Positions 1 to 8,637 of a DNA stretch of 14,666 bases are shown here, one piece after another. The translations under genes and the position numbers were made by a program. Under the pieces are notes generated by a model. The model did no database searches. It was not told the DNA's origin and was given only the letters and a program-made list of their open reading frames with translations. Numbering within the stretch: the stretch's first letter is position 1; each line of letters starts with the position of its first letter. Source of the stretch: Stramenopiles sp. TOSAG23-2 (taxonomy: Eukaryota; Sar); NCBI GenBank assembly GCA_900128395.1, contig LT649750.1, positions 1 to 14,666 on the forward strand, written 5' to 3'.

Positions 1-2
1 AT

Positions 3-83
3 ACGGATATTAATGATGATACTCCGCCACTACCACCAAAAACAAAATCGGCATCCATTAGGCGTAGAAAAAGTTCGTCGTAG
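3..83 (+). CDS. possible 3' end of a gene entering from the left
   Basis: Read in frame from base 3, 26 sense codons precede a TAG at 81-83. The peptide is acidic and Pro-rich at first (DINDDTPPLPP) and then basic and Ser-rich (SIRRRKSSS), which resembles the disordered C-terminus of a real protein. The stretch is richer in GC than what follows, and composition collapses into GA/AT repeats just after the stop. A second frame starting at base 1 stays open to about base 110, so the frame choice is not certain. The start lies outside the window, no domain is visible, and function cannot be guessed. Confidence 0.3.
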   Translation, partial: TDINDDTPPLPPKTKSASIRRRKSSS

Positions 84-612
84 TAGAGAGGGTAAAGAGT
101 ATATATAGAGAGAGAGGAGAGAGGGAGAGATATATTGCAAACATAGAAAGAAGAGAGTGTACAGTGTACAAGATAGTACAACATAAAAAATTACGAACGG
201 TTCGTAAAATTTTTGAGATTAAAAAAAATTGGGATATATTTCATATATATCTACGTTCGTATGATATCTCATATAACCTACGACTCCTTTGTATCATACG
301 TATAACTTTAGATTTTAACCACATCATATGATAATCATATATATATCATATGATATATAAAAAATTCTCTTATTTTTATTATTATTTGTTAATTTTTATG
401 ATATATAATATTTAAAAATATCAAATACGTACATTTGTATTTTTTGCAGAATTTTTGCAAATATTTTCGTGTTTCGTTTCGTCTCGTGTGTCTCGTACGC
501 GAGCTTCGTATGATATAATTTTCAATTTTCTTTGAATCCGGCTGGGTTTTTAATCCTTTTTACCCTCTCTTCTTTCTCTCTGCTCTCCGTATTTTCCCGT
601 GCTTATACGTTT
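84..612. other. AT-rich intergenic stretch without a gene
   Basis: No convincing coding frame is seen. It begins with a GA/TA simple-sequence stretch (about 95-135). An odd palindrome with 8-base arms around one central base, TTACGAACGGTTCGTAA, lies at 191-207. The word TCGTATGATAT occurs twice (near 258 and 505), and the palindrome ATCATATGAT occurs twice (near 325 and 347). The last 80 bases are C/T-rich on the plus strand. It should hold the 3' ends of the possible left-hand gene and of the minus-strand gene that ends at 613. Confidence 0.5.
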
Positions 613-2485
613 TCATTTGTTGCTTTCCCATCTCCGCAACCCTGACTTCCCAGTCACCGCTAATACACCGCTACTAATTAATAAGCCGATGCCAACATAT
701 TTGGGTAACAGCTGCTTGTAATCTCTTTTCGGTTTTGTTTTTAAAGCCTTCGGCAAATTATTACCAAATAAAAATGATGGAAAATATTGTATTTTGTTCA
801 ACCTAGCACAACTTTCACGATCCATATTATCATAATGATGAGCTAAATTTAATATTTCAAATTGAAATGCAAAAGACATTTTCGTATTTTCTTGGATATA
901 TTTATATGCATTTTTAGCTATCGTCAATTTTGTTTCATTGCTATCATTACTTTCATGATAATAAAATTTCAAATTACGATTTACATTAGTTGTATTGATT
1001 ATATCTAAATCAATATTTTCTTTATTTGTATCAGTTTTTTTATTTATTTCCAATTCATAAATTTCATCAAGTTGTTCTTTTTGATACATGTCGAAATTAA
1101 TAAATTGTGAAAAATAATAAAAGCTATACAATTTATTGAGTGACGTAAACAAGTCTCTTGGTATATATTTTCCAGATTTAAGAAAATCACGTATCGTTTT
1201 ACAGCATTTTCCATATTCTCCATTACTATCATTTTGTTTATTTAGTTGTTTCCGTTGTTGTTGTTGTTGTTTTTGTTTAAATTCTTTATTAATTTTATCT
1301 GTATAAAAACCACCACCTTCATTATAAGATGTGTTGTTTGAAATTGTACAGCTTGTTAATGTCGCTGAACCACCATCACCGATATAAAAACCACCACCAG
1401 AATAAAAATCAGCATTAGAAGAAAAGCCGTTCTTGATCGTCAAATTTGTTAATATCAATTTAGTATCAGAATTCTGAACTACGAATAATTTATGACCAAA
1501 ACAATTGCTTTGACAGCCTGGGGTAGCACCACCATCAATTGCTGGCCGTGTACCATCTACACCAACAATGCCAGTAATTTCCAATGTACCACTATCAACC
1601 TTAACAGTACTTGTTATTTTCACATCATGTAATAGTATATACGTTCCATTTGTTAGATTCTCATTCCATTCACCTATCAAAGATCTACCAATATCATTTC
1701 TAAGTTTTTTTACCTCCAAATCACGCCCCTGATCATTTATAATACTGTTTCGATTACCAAATACAACATTCTTCTCATCCAAATGAAGAACATCGTTTGA
1801 AACACGTTCACCATTTACATTACGTACGTCATTATTTAATTTCAAAATACGTTTAGAATTTACTTCATCAGCAACGTCGTTATGATCATTATATCGTTGG
1901 TAAAAAGTATCTTTCTTCTTTTTAACGTTATTCATCTCTTTACTATTATAATTATCACCATCATCAAAATCTACATCTTCATTCGTAACATGACGATGTA
2001 TCGATTCTTGATTATTCGTATTCTTATTATAATAATTATGCACTTTAACATTATCATCAACATCATTTTCTTCGTCTCCATCTCTAGCTACTATTATCCT
2101 ATCCTTTTCTTTCATTCGTAACATGACGATGTATCGATTCTTGATTATTCGTATTCTTATTATAATAATTATGCACTTTAACATTATCATCAACATCATT
2201 TTCTTCGTCTCCATCTCTAGCTACTATTATCCTATCCTTTTCTTTATAATTATACAACGTACATGTTGGATATTTTTCATGAAACCATTGTGATAACACA
2301 TGATTATTTTGTAAAAATCCATCCATTGTTAAGGATTGTATCATATCGATACGTACATTACAAATCGTATCCATACCAACATTTATATGGATAAATGTTA
2401 TGAAAAGAAAAAGTATAAATATATTTTCTCTCCTCCATGTTGTTTTAATACCTTTATTTCTTAATTTTGCCGTAGTTTTCATCAT
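613..2485 (-). CDS. beta-helix repeat surface/secreted protein, frame broken by a 133-bp tandem duplication
   Basis: Two overlapping minus-strand frames belong to one gene. The 5' frame (ATG at 2485, stop 2099-2101, 128 codons) has a basic start and a hydrophobic segment at about residues 21-37 (NIFILFLFITFIHINVG), a signal peptide or anchor. The 3' frame (613-2214) carries the rest. Both encode the same 44 residues, because 133 bp are duplicated in tandem; 133 is not a multiple of 3, so the frame shifts. With one copy counted the gene is 579 codons plus TGA. The middle (bases about 1300-1659) resembles right-handed parallel beta-helix proteins of the pectin-lyase/polymorphic-membrane-protein type: GGGFYIGDGGSATL, then SCTISNNTSYNEGGGFY. 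Only about one and a half such repeats exist before a poly-Gln stretch (bases about 1255-1271) and an unrelated, mostly charged C-terminal region. The last 30 residues include a possible membrane segment (YVGIGLLISSGVLAV). Either this is a broken allele, an assembly error, or the extra copy is spliced out; no exact AG/GT boundary at the unit junction supports splicing. The substrate or ligand is unknown. Confidence 0.6.
1978..2245. repeat. perfect tandem duplication, 133-bp unit, two copies
   Basis: Bases 1978-2110 are repeated exactly at 2111-2243, and the match runs 2 bases further. I found no mismatch between the copies. The unit lies inside the beta-helix protein gene and encodes a charged Asp/Asn-rich stretch (VARDGDEENDVDDNVKVHN on the minus strand). 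Because the unit is 44 codons plus one base, two copies put the two halves of the gene in different frames. Exact identity means a recent event or an assembly artefact. Confidence 0.95.
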
Positions 2486-3057
2486 TTTTTAATTTTGAAT
2501 AAAAAATTATTTTATTTTTTCTGTAATCGACAATAAACATATCTACAAAGACAAACACAAATACTTTTTTTTTATTCTTGTATATCTCTTGTTATCTGTA
2601 TATATACATAGACCAATATATGTTTATGTATATATTTACATCTATCCTATCTCTTCTCCCATCACCCATCATCTATAATATATTTATTCATTCAATTTCA
2701 TCAATTTTTACGTGCATTTTTTAATTTTTTATATTAAAATTTCAAATATTATTAAGTACAACTAATTAGTATACTCTTACAAAACACCCTATATAATCGA
2801 AGCAAAAAACCCAAACGGGATTTGTAAGATTATTTCACATTTCACCTCTCATCTCTCTTGTCACTTTTTACATTTAAATTTATGTATATATATTTATCAT
2901 CTTGTTTGAACAACATGATAAGAGATGATATACGTACAACAAAGTAAATAAAAACATCCATTCCATCCATTCATTACATACATACACATATTACCAATAA
3001 ACAATTACACCATTACAACACACCATACATATACACAAAAAGAAGAAACCTACGAAA
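2486..3057. other. AT-rich spacer, upstream region of the beta-helix protein gene
   Basis: No coding frame is supported. On the minus strand this is the 5' flank of the gene that starts at 2485: the 60 bases next to the ATG are almost pure A/T, with long A-runs on that strand. Further out are TATA/TGTATA-like simple sequence (about 2575-2640) and CATT/CATA-rich stretches (about 2955-3030). No distinct promoter element can be picked out against this background. Confidence 0.4.
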
Positions 3058-3330
3058 ATGTATTTATCATATATATATAATATTTACCAAAACGTATTTT
3101 CACGATACTACAATACCATAGTACCTCTTATAATATCCCCACCAACTACAAAAATCCAAATTGGAAAAACAGGAAAAATGACATTTCTCAACAACTACAT
3201 CGATTCACCTCTTATAATATCCCCACCAACTACAAAAATCCAAATTGGAAAAACAGGAAAAATGACATTTCTCAACAACTACATCGATTCATATCAAATA
3301 AATTACATCATTTCACTTAGAAATCATTAA
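3058..3330 (+). other. small open frame made by an in-frame duplication, coding doubtful
   Basis: A 90-codon frame runs from ATG 3058 to TAA 3328-3330. It contains a 28-residue unit twice in succession (PLIISPPTTKIQIGKTGKM and onward, ending NNYIDS), because of the 84-bp duplication. Without the duplication it would be only 62 codons, a length expected by chance here. The ends (IYNIYQNVFS; YQINYIISLRNH) look like translated AT-rich spacer. No signal peptide, domain or Cys pattern is seen. I list it because of the repeat, not because I believe it is a gene. Confidence 0.15.
3123..3291. repeat. perfect tandem duplication, 84-bp unit, two copies
   Basis: Bases 3123-3206 recur exactly at 3207-3290, with the match extending 1 base. 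The unit is a multiple of 3, so the plus-strand frame at 3058-3330 stays open through both copies. On the minus strand one of the three frames through the unit is also open, but it cannot be joined to a recognisable gene. Confidence 0.95.
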
Positions 3331-4632
3331 CACAACGAAAAAATGTTATCATCAGCATGATATATAATAAGAACATTGTTTTTCGTCATATCGTCACTGC
3401 ACAAAACACAAATGCAATCACTTCAAAGTATGGACTACTGTTTTCATAATCTCACAATTTATAGGTAAATAGCACTATTTCACACAACTCACAAACAGAA
3501 ACAAAACTTCGGATAATTCATCTATATGCATATATACTCCTAAAAACATCTTTATCATCCAAATGAATTTGTCCGGATGGCTTTAAATCTTTTTAATAAT
3601 GATAATAAACGATTGTAGAAATTTATACCACTTGAAATAAACAAAAACATATTTTTTAAGACTATTTTCGACATTATACCCACTACCAAGTATTTTCTAA
3701 CATTTTCTGTCAAATCGTCTCGAAAAAACTTTGTACAAAGTTTATATGTTTTTTCCTCCAAATTCAAAATTCACCATAAAAAAGATATTAATCGATTTCA
3801 ATTGTCATATAAACGTTAGGATATCATTATCACCTATATTAAAATGTATGTGCAAAAAAGTACGACGTATAATAATCTACAACTTTTTATTTTTTGTATT
3901 TTCTAACGTACATGAATTTTGCTTTCGAATGATTTTATCTTGTTAAAATTCCAAAGGTCTAATTTATAAAATTTTAAATATTTTTTTAGAAATATTACAA
4001 ATTGACAAATGGAACTTGTTTTCTATTTAAATCTTATGAACTCGTAGTATAACTTTGCATGTCATCTTATACATAAGTAATTGATCGAATTCTATTTAAA
4101 TCTTATGAACTCGTAGTATAACTTTGCATGTCATCTTATACATAAGTAATTGATCGAATACAATCCATTATATATATTAATGTTTGTTTTATCTGATATA
4201 TTTTTATAATCTGATGTCGCTTTAGTTCTGTCATTATCATTTGGTCTCTATCCTTGTTTTATAAAATTCTATGTTTATAGATAGATAGTCATATTGTGTG
4301 TTATGAAATATTGTTTAGAATTTTAGCAGGGGAATACCATTACGATTAAGATTATACTATCAAAATATAGATATTGTACTTAAAATGGATATTAGAATAC
4401 CAAACTATACACTCGATCACTCGATCCACCATCATAAAAAACATAAAAATCCCCGTCTCTCTTATAGACACAGAGGCCGTCGTCTAATAATTTTACTCCC
4501 ATGATCTCAAAAATATAAGAAGAATGGTTAAAAATAAATTTTTATAATCTCAGCTCCTCTCGCACATCAATATAGTAAACCAGAGTGCAATATGTATATA
4601 TACACTCGTCCCCCCGATACACACACTTGTAT
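3331..4632. other. long AT-rich intergenic region with only doubtful short frames
   Basis: No gene is convincing here. A minus-strand frame at 3555-3767 (70 codons) contains a helical-looking stretch (DDLTENVRKYLVV, then LLSLLKRFKAIRTNSFG) that loosely recalls the F-box-like start of protist LRR proteins. That resemblance is too weak to call, although an LRR relic on the same strand lies 0.9 kb away. The plus-strand frame 3731-3946 is hydrophobic AT-driven sequence overlapping it. The region also holds the 69-bp duplication (4021-4159) and an 8-base repeat, ACTCGATC twice, near 4412-4427. Confidence 0.4.
4021..4159. repeat. perfect tandem duplication, 69-bp unit, two copies
   Basis: Bases 4021-4089 recur exactly at 4090-4158 with a 1-base extension. 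The unit lies in non-coding AT-rich DNA. It includes a short GC-richer core (GAACTCGTAG) and no gene-like frame. It is the third exact two-copy duplication in this 2.2-kb stretch. Confidence 0.95.
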
Positions 4633-4862
4633 TCACTTCTTACCACCATCAAATTCTAAACTTTCCAATGTCGTTGCCCAACTCAACAATTCATTATTAA
4701 AACTACCTAATAATTCCACATCTAAACTTAAACGTTTTAATGTCGTTAAATTTTCATATTCATCTGGTAATGCTTTCAAAAATGTAAATTACCTTCGATA
4801 GTCAATTCCAATTCCGTTGGTAAACCATGTAAACTATTTACATGTAACGATAATGAGTACAT
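4633..4862 (-). pseudogene. leucine-rich-repeat protein relic, frameshifted
   Basis: On the minus strand two adjacent frames spell consecutive LRR sequence. Frame one (from an ATG at 4860-4862, open further up to an ATG at 4929-4931) reads LSLHVNSLHGLPTELELTIE, fitting LxLxxNxLxxLPxxL, and stops with TGA at 4776-4778. Frame two (4779 down to TGA 4633-4635) continues with LKALPDEYENLTTLKRLSL and then WATTLESLEF. The break falls in a run of five T on the minus strand; a sixth T would join the frames. So this is either a decayed 3' end of an LRR gene or an intact C-terminal exon with a homopolymer sequencing error. LRR domains bind proteins, but no partner can be inferred. Upstream (4863-5027) no further repeat is visible, so the rest of any gene is lost or displaced. 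Confidence 0.6.
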
Positions 4863-5027
4863 AAATACATTATACTCAATAATTTTACCTATCAAAATAA
4901 CAGGATTTTTTATTTGAAAAATTTCACTCATCAAAAAGTCTCAAAAATTTCAAACAAGAAAACAAAAACCGACGCCCCTTTACCTTCCTTGCCGTCTTCT
5001 TGGTACATCAACAAAATCTCACATCCA

Positions 5028-6020
5028 TCACACATCTTTACTACGTTTACTCTTCTTTTCTTTCTTTTTTTTCTTCGTTTTCTTTGTTTGTTTTTTCCTA
5101 TTTGCATCTTTACGTTGTGTATTATCATTATGACGTTTTAATCGTTCCGTTAAATTTCTAGCATTTGTAATGGTATCATGATGTCCAACATATTTATCAC
5201 CAATTTCATTTTCATATTTAATATTTAATTCAATATCATTAATACCATACATTGTATCGTTTTGATATTGTTGTTGTTGTTGTTGATCAAAACGATTTGA
5301 TTTATTTGCATTATTATTACCTCCATCTTTTATTTTCTTATTATTATTTGCTGCTTCTTCACGTCTAGCAGTTAATACACCTTGTTTTACATATTCAATT
5401 TCATCTTTTTCTAAACTTAATAACATTTTTAATGGTGGTCCACCATCAATACCATTATCCCATGCATCTTCACCATACATTTTCCGTCCTTTTTGATCTG
5501 CAGATGATAATATTTCAATTTCACGACTTGTTTGCCTTTCTCTATGTTCTCTACTTGTATTTAAACGTGATGTCAATTGTATTTTTTGTTCACGTGCTGT
5601 ATTTAATTGTGTTTCATATTGATTTAATTGTTTTTTAATACGTCTAACTTTTTTATTTAAATTAGTTTCTTTTTCCTCTGCATTACGTTGTTGTTTGACT
5701 AAACGTGCTTCTTCTGGATCCCATACATGATATTGTTCTTCCCAATCATCATCATCGTCTGTGCTACTATTACTACTATCATCGCTATTATTTTTCCGTT
5801 TTTTACTTTTTTTATCTCTTAATCCAACTGGTAAATAACGTTGTCGTGCAATATCACTTCTACTTCTACGTCTATTCATACAAAATAAACGTATAAAATA
5901 ATTAATAGATGCACAAAAAAATGCAACTGAAAATATAAATACAATAATTAATAATGGTACAAAAAATGGTCCATGTCGATTACCTTCTTTAATTGCATGG
6001 TTGATATGTTTTATCGGCAT
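5028..6020 (-). CDS. single-pass membrane protein with coiled coil and Lys-rich tail, function unknown
   Basis: This frame of 330 codons runs from ATG 6018-6020 to TGA 5028-5030. One strong hydrophobic segment lies at residues about 19-43 (FFVPLLIIVFIFSVAFF), followed by a basic patch (MNRRRSRSDIARQR). By the positive-inside rule the N-terminus is probably outside or lumenal and the long tail cytosolic. The tail has an acidic Ser/Asp run (about 79-95), a charged heptad-like region (about 103-168, with repeats such as LNTAREQ and LNTSREH) that should form a coiled coil, poly-Gln (246-251), and a Lys-rich end (about 305-328). No enzymatic motif is seen and I recognise no family. The first ATG directly precedes the membrane segment, so the start is credible. 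An out-of-phase frame at 4931-5128 on the same strand is a by-product of its AT/Lys-rich 3' end. A role as a scaffold or tether is a guess from shape only. Confidence 0.75.
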   Translation of the reverse strand: MPIKHINHAIKEGNRHGPFFVPLLIIVFIFSVAFFCASINYFIRLFCMNRRRSRSDIARQRYLPVGLRDKKSKKRKNNSDDSSNSSTDDDDDWEEQYHVWDPEEARLVKQQRNAEEKETNLNKKVRRIKKQLNQYETQLNTAREQKIQLTSRLNTSREHRERQTSREIEILSSADQKGRKMYGEDAWDNGIDGGPPLKMLLSLEKDEIEYVKQGVLTARREEAANNNKKIKDGGNNNANKSNRFDQQQQQQYQNDTMYGINDIELNIKYENEIGDKYVGHHDTITNARNLTERLKRHNDNTQRKDANRKKQTKKTKKKKKEKKSKRSKDV

Positions 6021-7027
6021 GTTGTTTTGTTATTTCTATATGGTTGTTGTTGATATGATGAGTGATTTTTTGTGTTATTGTATAAATATATATATATATA
6101 TTTACGTATATATTGTGTTCTTCAATTATTTAACTATTCACGTCAAAGTAAACGTATTATATAATACAATAATTCAATAAAATTATTTCAAAATTATTAA
6201 ATTATTTATTTATAAATATTTTTTTTCCCTACAATATATATATATATATCTTTACAAATTTACAATGACATAGAAGGGGGAAAGCGGCAACCAATCTTAT
6301 TGTATTGAATATTTTCTATATATACAATCCCACAAACGTAATGACCAATATATCAATATTCGTGATACTCATCTCCATCTTGTTTATTTCTTTTTGTTTT
6401 TTGAAAAAAAAATCAACAAATTTTATATAAAAATGATGATTTTTATATAAAAACGTGTTATAATATCCAGATGGACAGAAGTATGTAATTGGATTGGTAA
6501 TAATGGTAAATTAATAATATTATATACAGTTATTTAACATTAATATTAATGTATGCTAATTTATAAATGGTGCTATGAGAAAAATACCCGCTTCTTCTTC
6601 TTCACTGGTTCTTTCCATTTACCATCATGATAAAAAATTGATATTTATTTCTATTGAAGTACTAAATATAAAACATGCCTATCAAACTCGGGATAAAAAT
6701 TGGAAAAATAAAACGAGTAAATAGCATGTAAATAATAGGTAAATAAAATATCAATATGCAAATAAAAAGTTTCACACCACTCTTCACATTTATACTTAAT
6801 CCATTATTTAGACTACCAACATATGCAGAAATTAATGAGCTGAGAGCTGTAAAATGCTGATATGATGAGAGAGAGAGAGGAGAGAGGTGAACGTTTGATT
6901 ATTGATACAGTAGCCGTTATTTATATATGTAAATATGTAATAATAATAACGATTTGAACACATTTGACAGACTGTGATGAACATGAACATGAGCATGAGG
7001 TGGATCAAGAGAAGATTGAATGCATCC
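6021..7027. other. AT-rich intergenic region, no gene seen
   Basis: This lies upstream of the membrane protein gene and downstream of the small secreted-protein gene, both on the minus strand. The minus-strand leader next to the ATG at 6020 is CA/A-rich (CAACAACAACCATATAG). Two (AT)n tracts lie at about 6087-6101 and 6233-6249. The word TTTTATATAAAAA occurs twice, 20 bases apart (6421 and 6441). A GA-rich stretch lies at about 6867-6889. Plus-strand bases near 6975-7010 read as a His/Glu-rich peptide in one frame, but that frame is short and isolated. No RNA gene is recognisable. Confidence 0.4.
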
Positions 7028-7403
7028 CTACTCTACTCTAAGATCATCTATATTTATATCAAAGAGTGAAGGATATATATATATATACAATACAATACAT
7101 ATCGTAAGAGAAGATCCACCACCATATTGATCCTTAGTACGCCGTGGTGTAGTTGTTGTAATTTTCAATGTTTCAAAACATGTTTTACCATGTCCACGTT
7201 TACATTCTTGATTTAATATATCTAATTTTTTCCATTTATATGTTAAATCGCAATTTTGTAATTCTTTAGTTTTTTGATTGATACAATTTTCATTTGATAA
7301 ATTTTGATTTGCATTATAAAATTCCATTAAATTTTTCATTAATTGCATATCTGAATTAAAACGTCTACGTGCGTTTACACATGATACAGTTAATAAATCA
7401 TTT

Positions 7404-7435
<32 letters not shown>

Positions 7436-7660
7436 GGTTAATGTTTTATGATTAATATCATTCATTGATGGTATAGAATACATCGCTGCTGTTGATTGTT
7501 GTTGTTGACCATTATTTGTATCATCTTTCATATTGTTTAATAACGTATTCATTCCTTGTATTGGTGGTGATGATTTTGTTGATTTAATGTTTAATAATAA
7601 TAATAATATATTCATATATAAAATTACTACTACTACTCTTCTACATTTATATTTCATCAT
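7028..7660 (-). CDS. small predicted secreted Asn-rich protein, function unknown
   Basis: The frame has 210 codons, ATG 7658-7660 to TAG 7028-7030. The N-terminus is a typical signal peptide: basic start (MMKYKCRR), hydrophobic core (VVVVILYMNILLLLLN, about 9-24), then a small/polar cleavage zone (STKSSPP). A low-complexity Gln/Asn part follows (poly-Asn about 76-86, from AAT repeats). The conserved-looking part is about 88-165, with five cysteines (94, 126, 137, 153, 161) and segments such as NARRRFNSDMQLMKN and KLDILNQECKRGHGKTC, as expected for a disulfide-bonded extracellular protein. The last 25 or so residues translate an (AT)n tract (YIYIY) and look like read-through of non-coding DNA, so the true 3' end may involve an unseen intron or the protein may simply have a variable tail. 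A second ATG directly follows the first. Confidence 0.6.
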
Positions 7661-7741
7661 AAACTATTATCTTTTATTTTTTCGCTAAGACCTAAGTCCA
7701 GAGGTTCTTTTACAACAATCGTATCAAACACACAAACGCAC

Positions 7742-7780
<39 letters not shown>

Positions 7781-8637
7781 GATACGTACCAATGGTCGAC
7801 AACACAATTAGATATCTCTCTGTGATTATATTAATAGATTGTTCGTTCGTTCTATAGTAGCTATCTTCTATCCTTGCGGTGTCATCATCACATGTGTGAT
7901 CACATCTGTGTCTATCTTACACATATACATGTACATATATATATATATGTATGTTTATAATAAAACCATTTACGGGAGATCGAGAAGAAGTGCCGGGCGG
8001 GGGCGGCTGTTACCATATGAATATCATTAGTATCCATTTGTCACACCTTCTATCATTTGCACATTTTTATGAATTTAATGCTGTCTATAATGCATTTTAT
8101 TTATCAATATTTTATTATTTTTTTTTGTATTTATTCCTATATATTTATACTACTAGTATATACACTGAATATGAATATAAAATCGGATATTTATTTTCTT
8201 ATGCCGTAGACCAGAAATAAAAGTTGGATTTTATTTATGCAACTTATGCAAATATGCCACTAATATTTTGTATTTTTTTTTTGATATTCTAATTTACCAT
8301 TCAAGTATAAATTATATAGGTCTTTTCGGAGGATGGATATACTGGGTACATACCATTACATCATGATACATGGATTTATAGCATATTATAAAATAACAAT
8401 TATTATTATTATTAGACTATTTTTACTCGCAATATCACACATCACACACACCATTTACCTCATATCACACACACCACACGTCACGGCATTACATATATAC
8501 ATGCACATAGTCTATGCAAAACGCCGTCGATGTGAAAATTACAAGCTAAAAAGTCAGTATATAAAAATATACGACCGCGTTCATAAAATATAATTACATC
8601 TCTCGTACCAATAAATACCATGGATACTAAAAAGAGC
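7661..8637. other. intergenic region with simple repeats, no gene supported
   Basis: This is the upstream region of the small secreted-protein gene and the downstream flank of the 1034-residue gene. It holds a (GA)n tract, an (AT)n tract at about 7934-7949, overlapping short palindromes (ATCACATGTGTGATCACA at 7887-7904), and a CA-rich stretch at about 8430-8485. Plus-strand frames at 7839-8030, 7951-8220 and 8333-8593 are hydrophobic or Tyr/Ile-rich translations of AT-rich DNA without domains. A short GC-rich island (about 7975-8010, GGGAGATCGAGAAG then GCCGGGCGGGGG) stands out against the background but is too short to assign. Confidence 0.4.
7742..7782. repeat. (GA)n microsatellite
   Basis: About 41 bases of near-pure GA dinucleotide with two AAA interruptions. 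It lies about 80-120 bases upstream of the minus-strand ATG at 7660, so it could sit in the promoter or 5' leader; no function is shown. Confidence 0.9.

Noticed and set aside
613-2485. Exact-unit intron created by the 133-bp duplication
   Set aside because: No AGGT lies in the unit, so splicing cannot remove exactly one copy by GT-AG rules; the overlapping ATAGTAG would remove 134 bases and give the wrong frame.
5432-5896. Plus-strand hydrophobic, His/Tyr-rich frames
   Set aside because: They lie opposite the charged coiled-coil gene and reflect its reverse complement.
7887-7904. Overlapping palindromes ATCACA-TG-TGTGAT and TGTGATCACA
   Set aside because: Arms of five or six bases are expected several times by chance in a window this size; no repeat of the site near other genes was seen.
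7839-8593. Plus-strand frames of 63, 89 and 86 codons in the spacer
   Set aside because: They are Ile/Tyr/His-rich translations of AT and CA repeats, partly overlapping each other, with no signal or domain.
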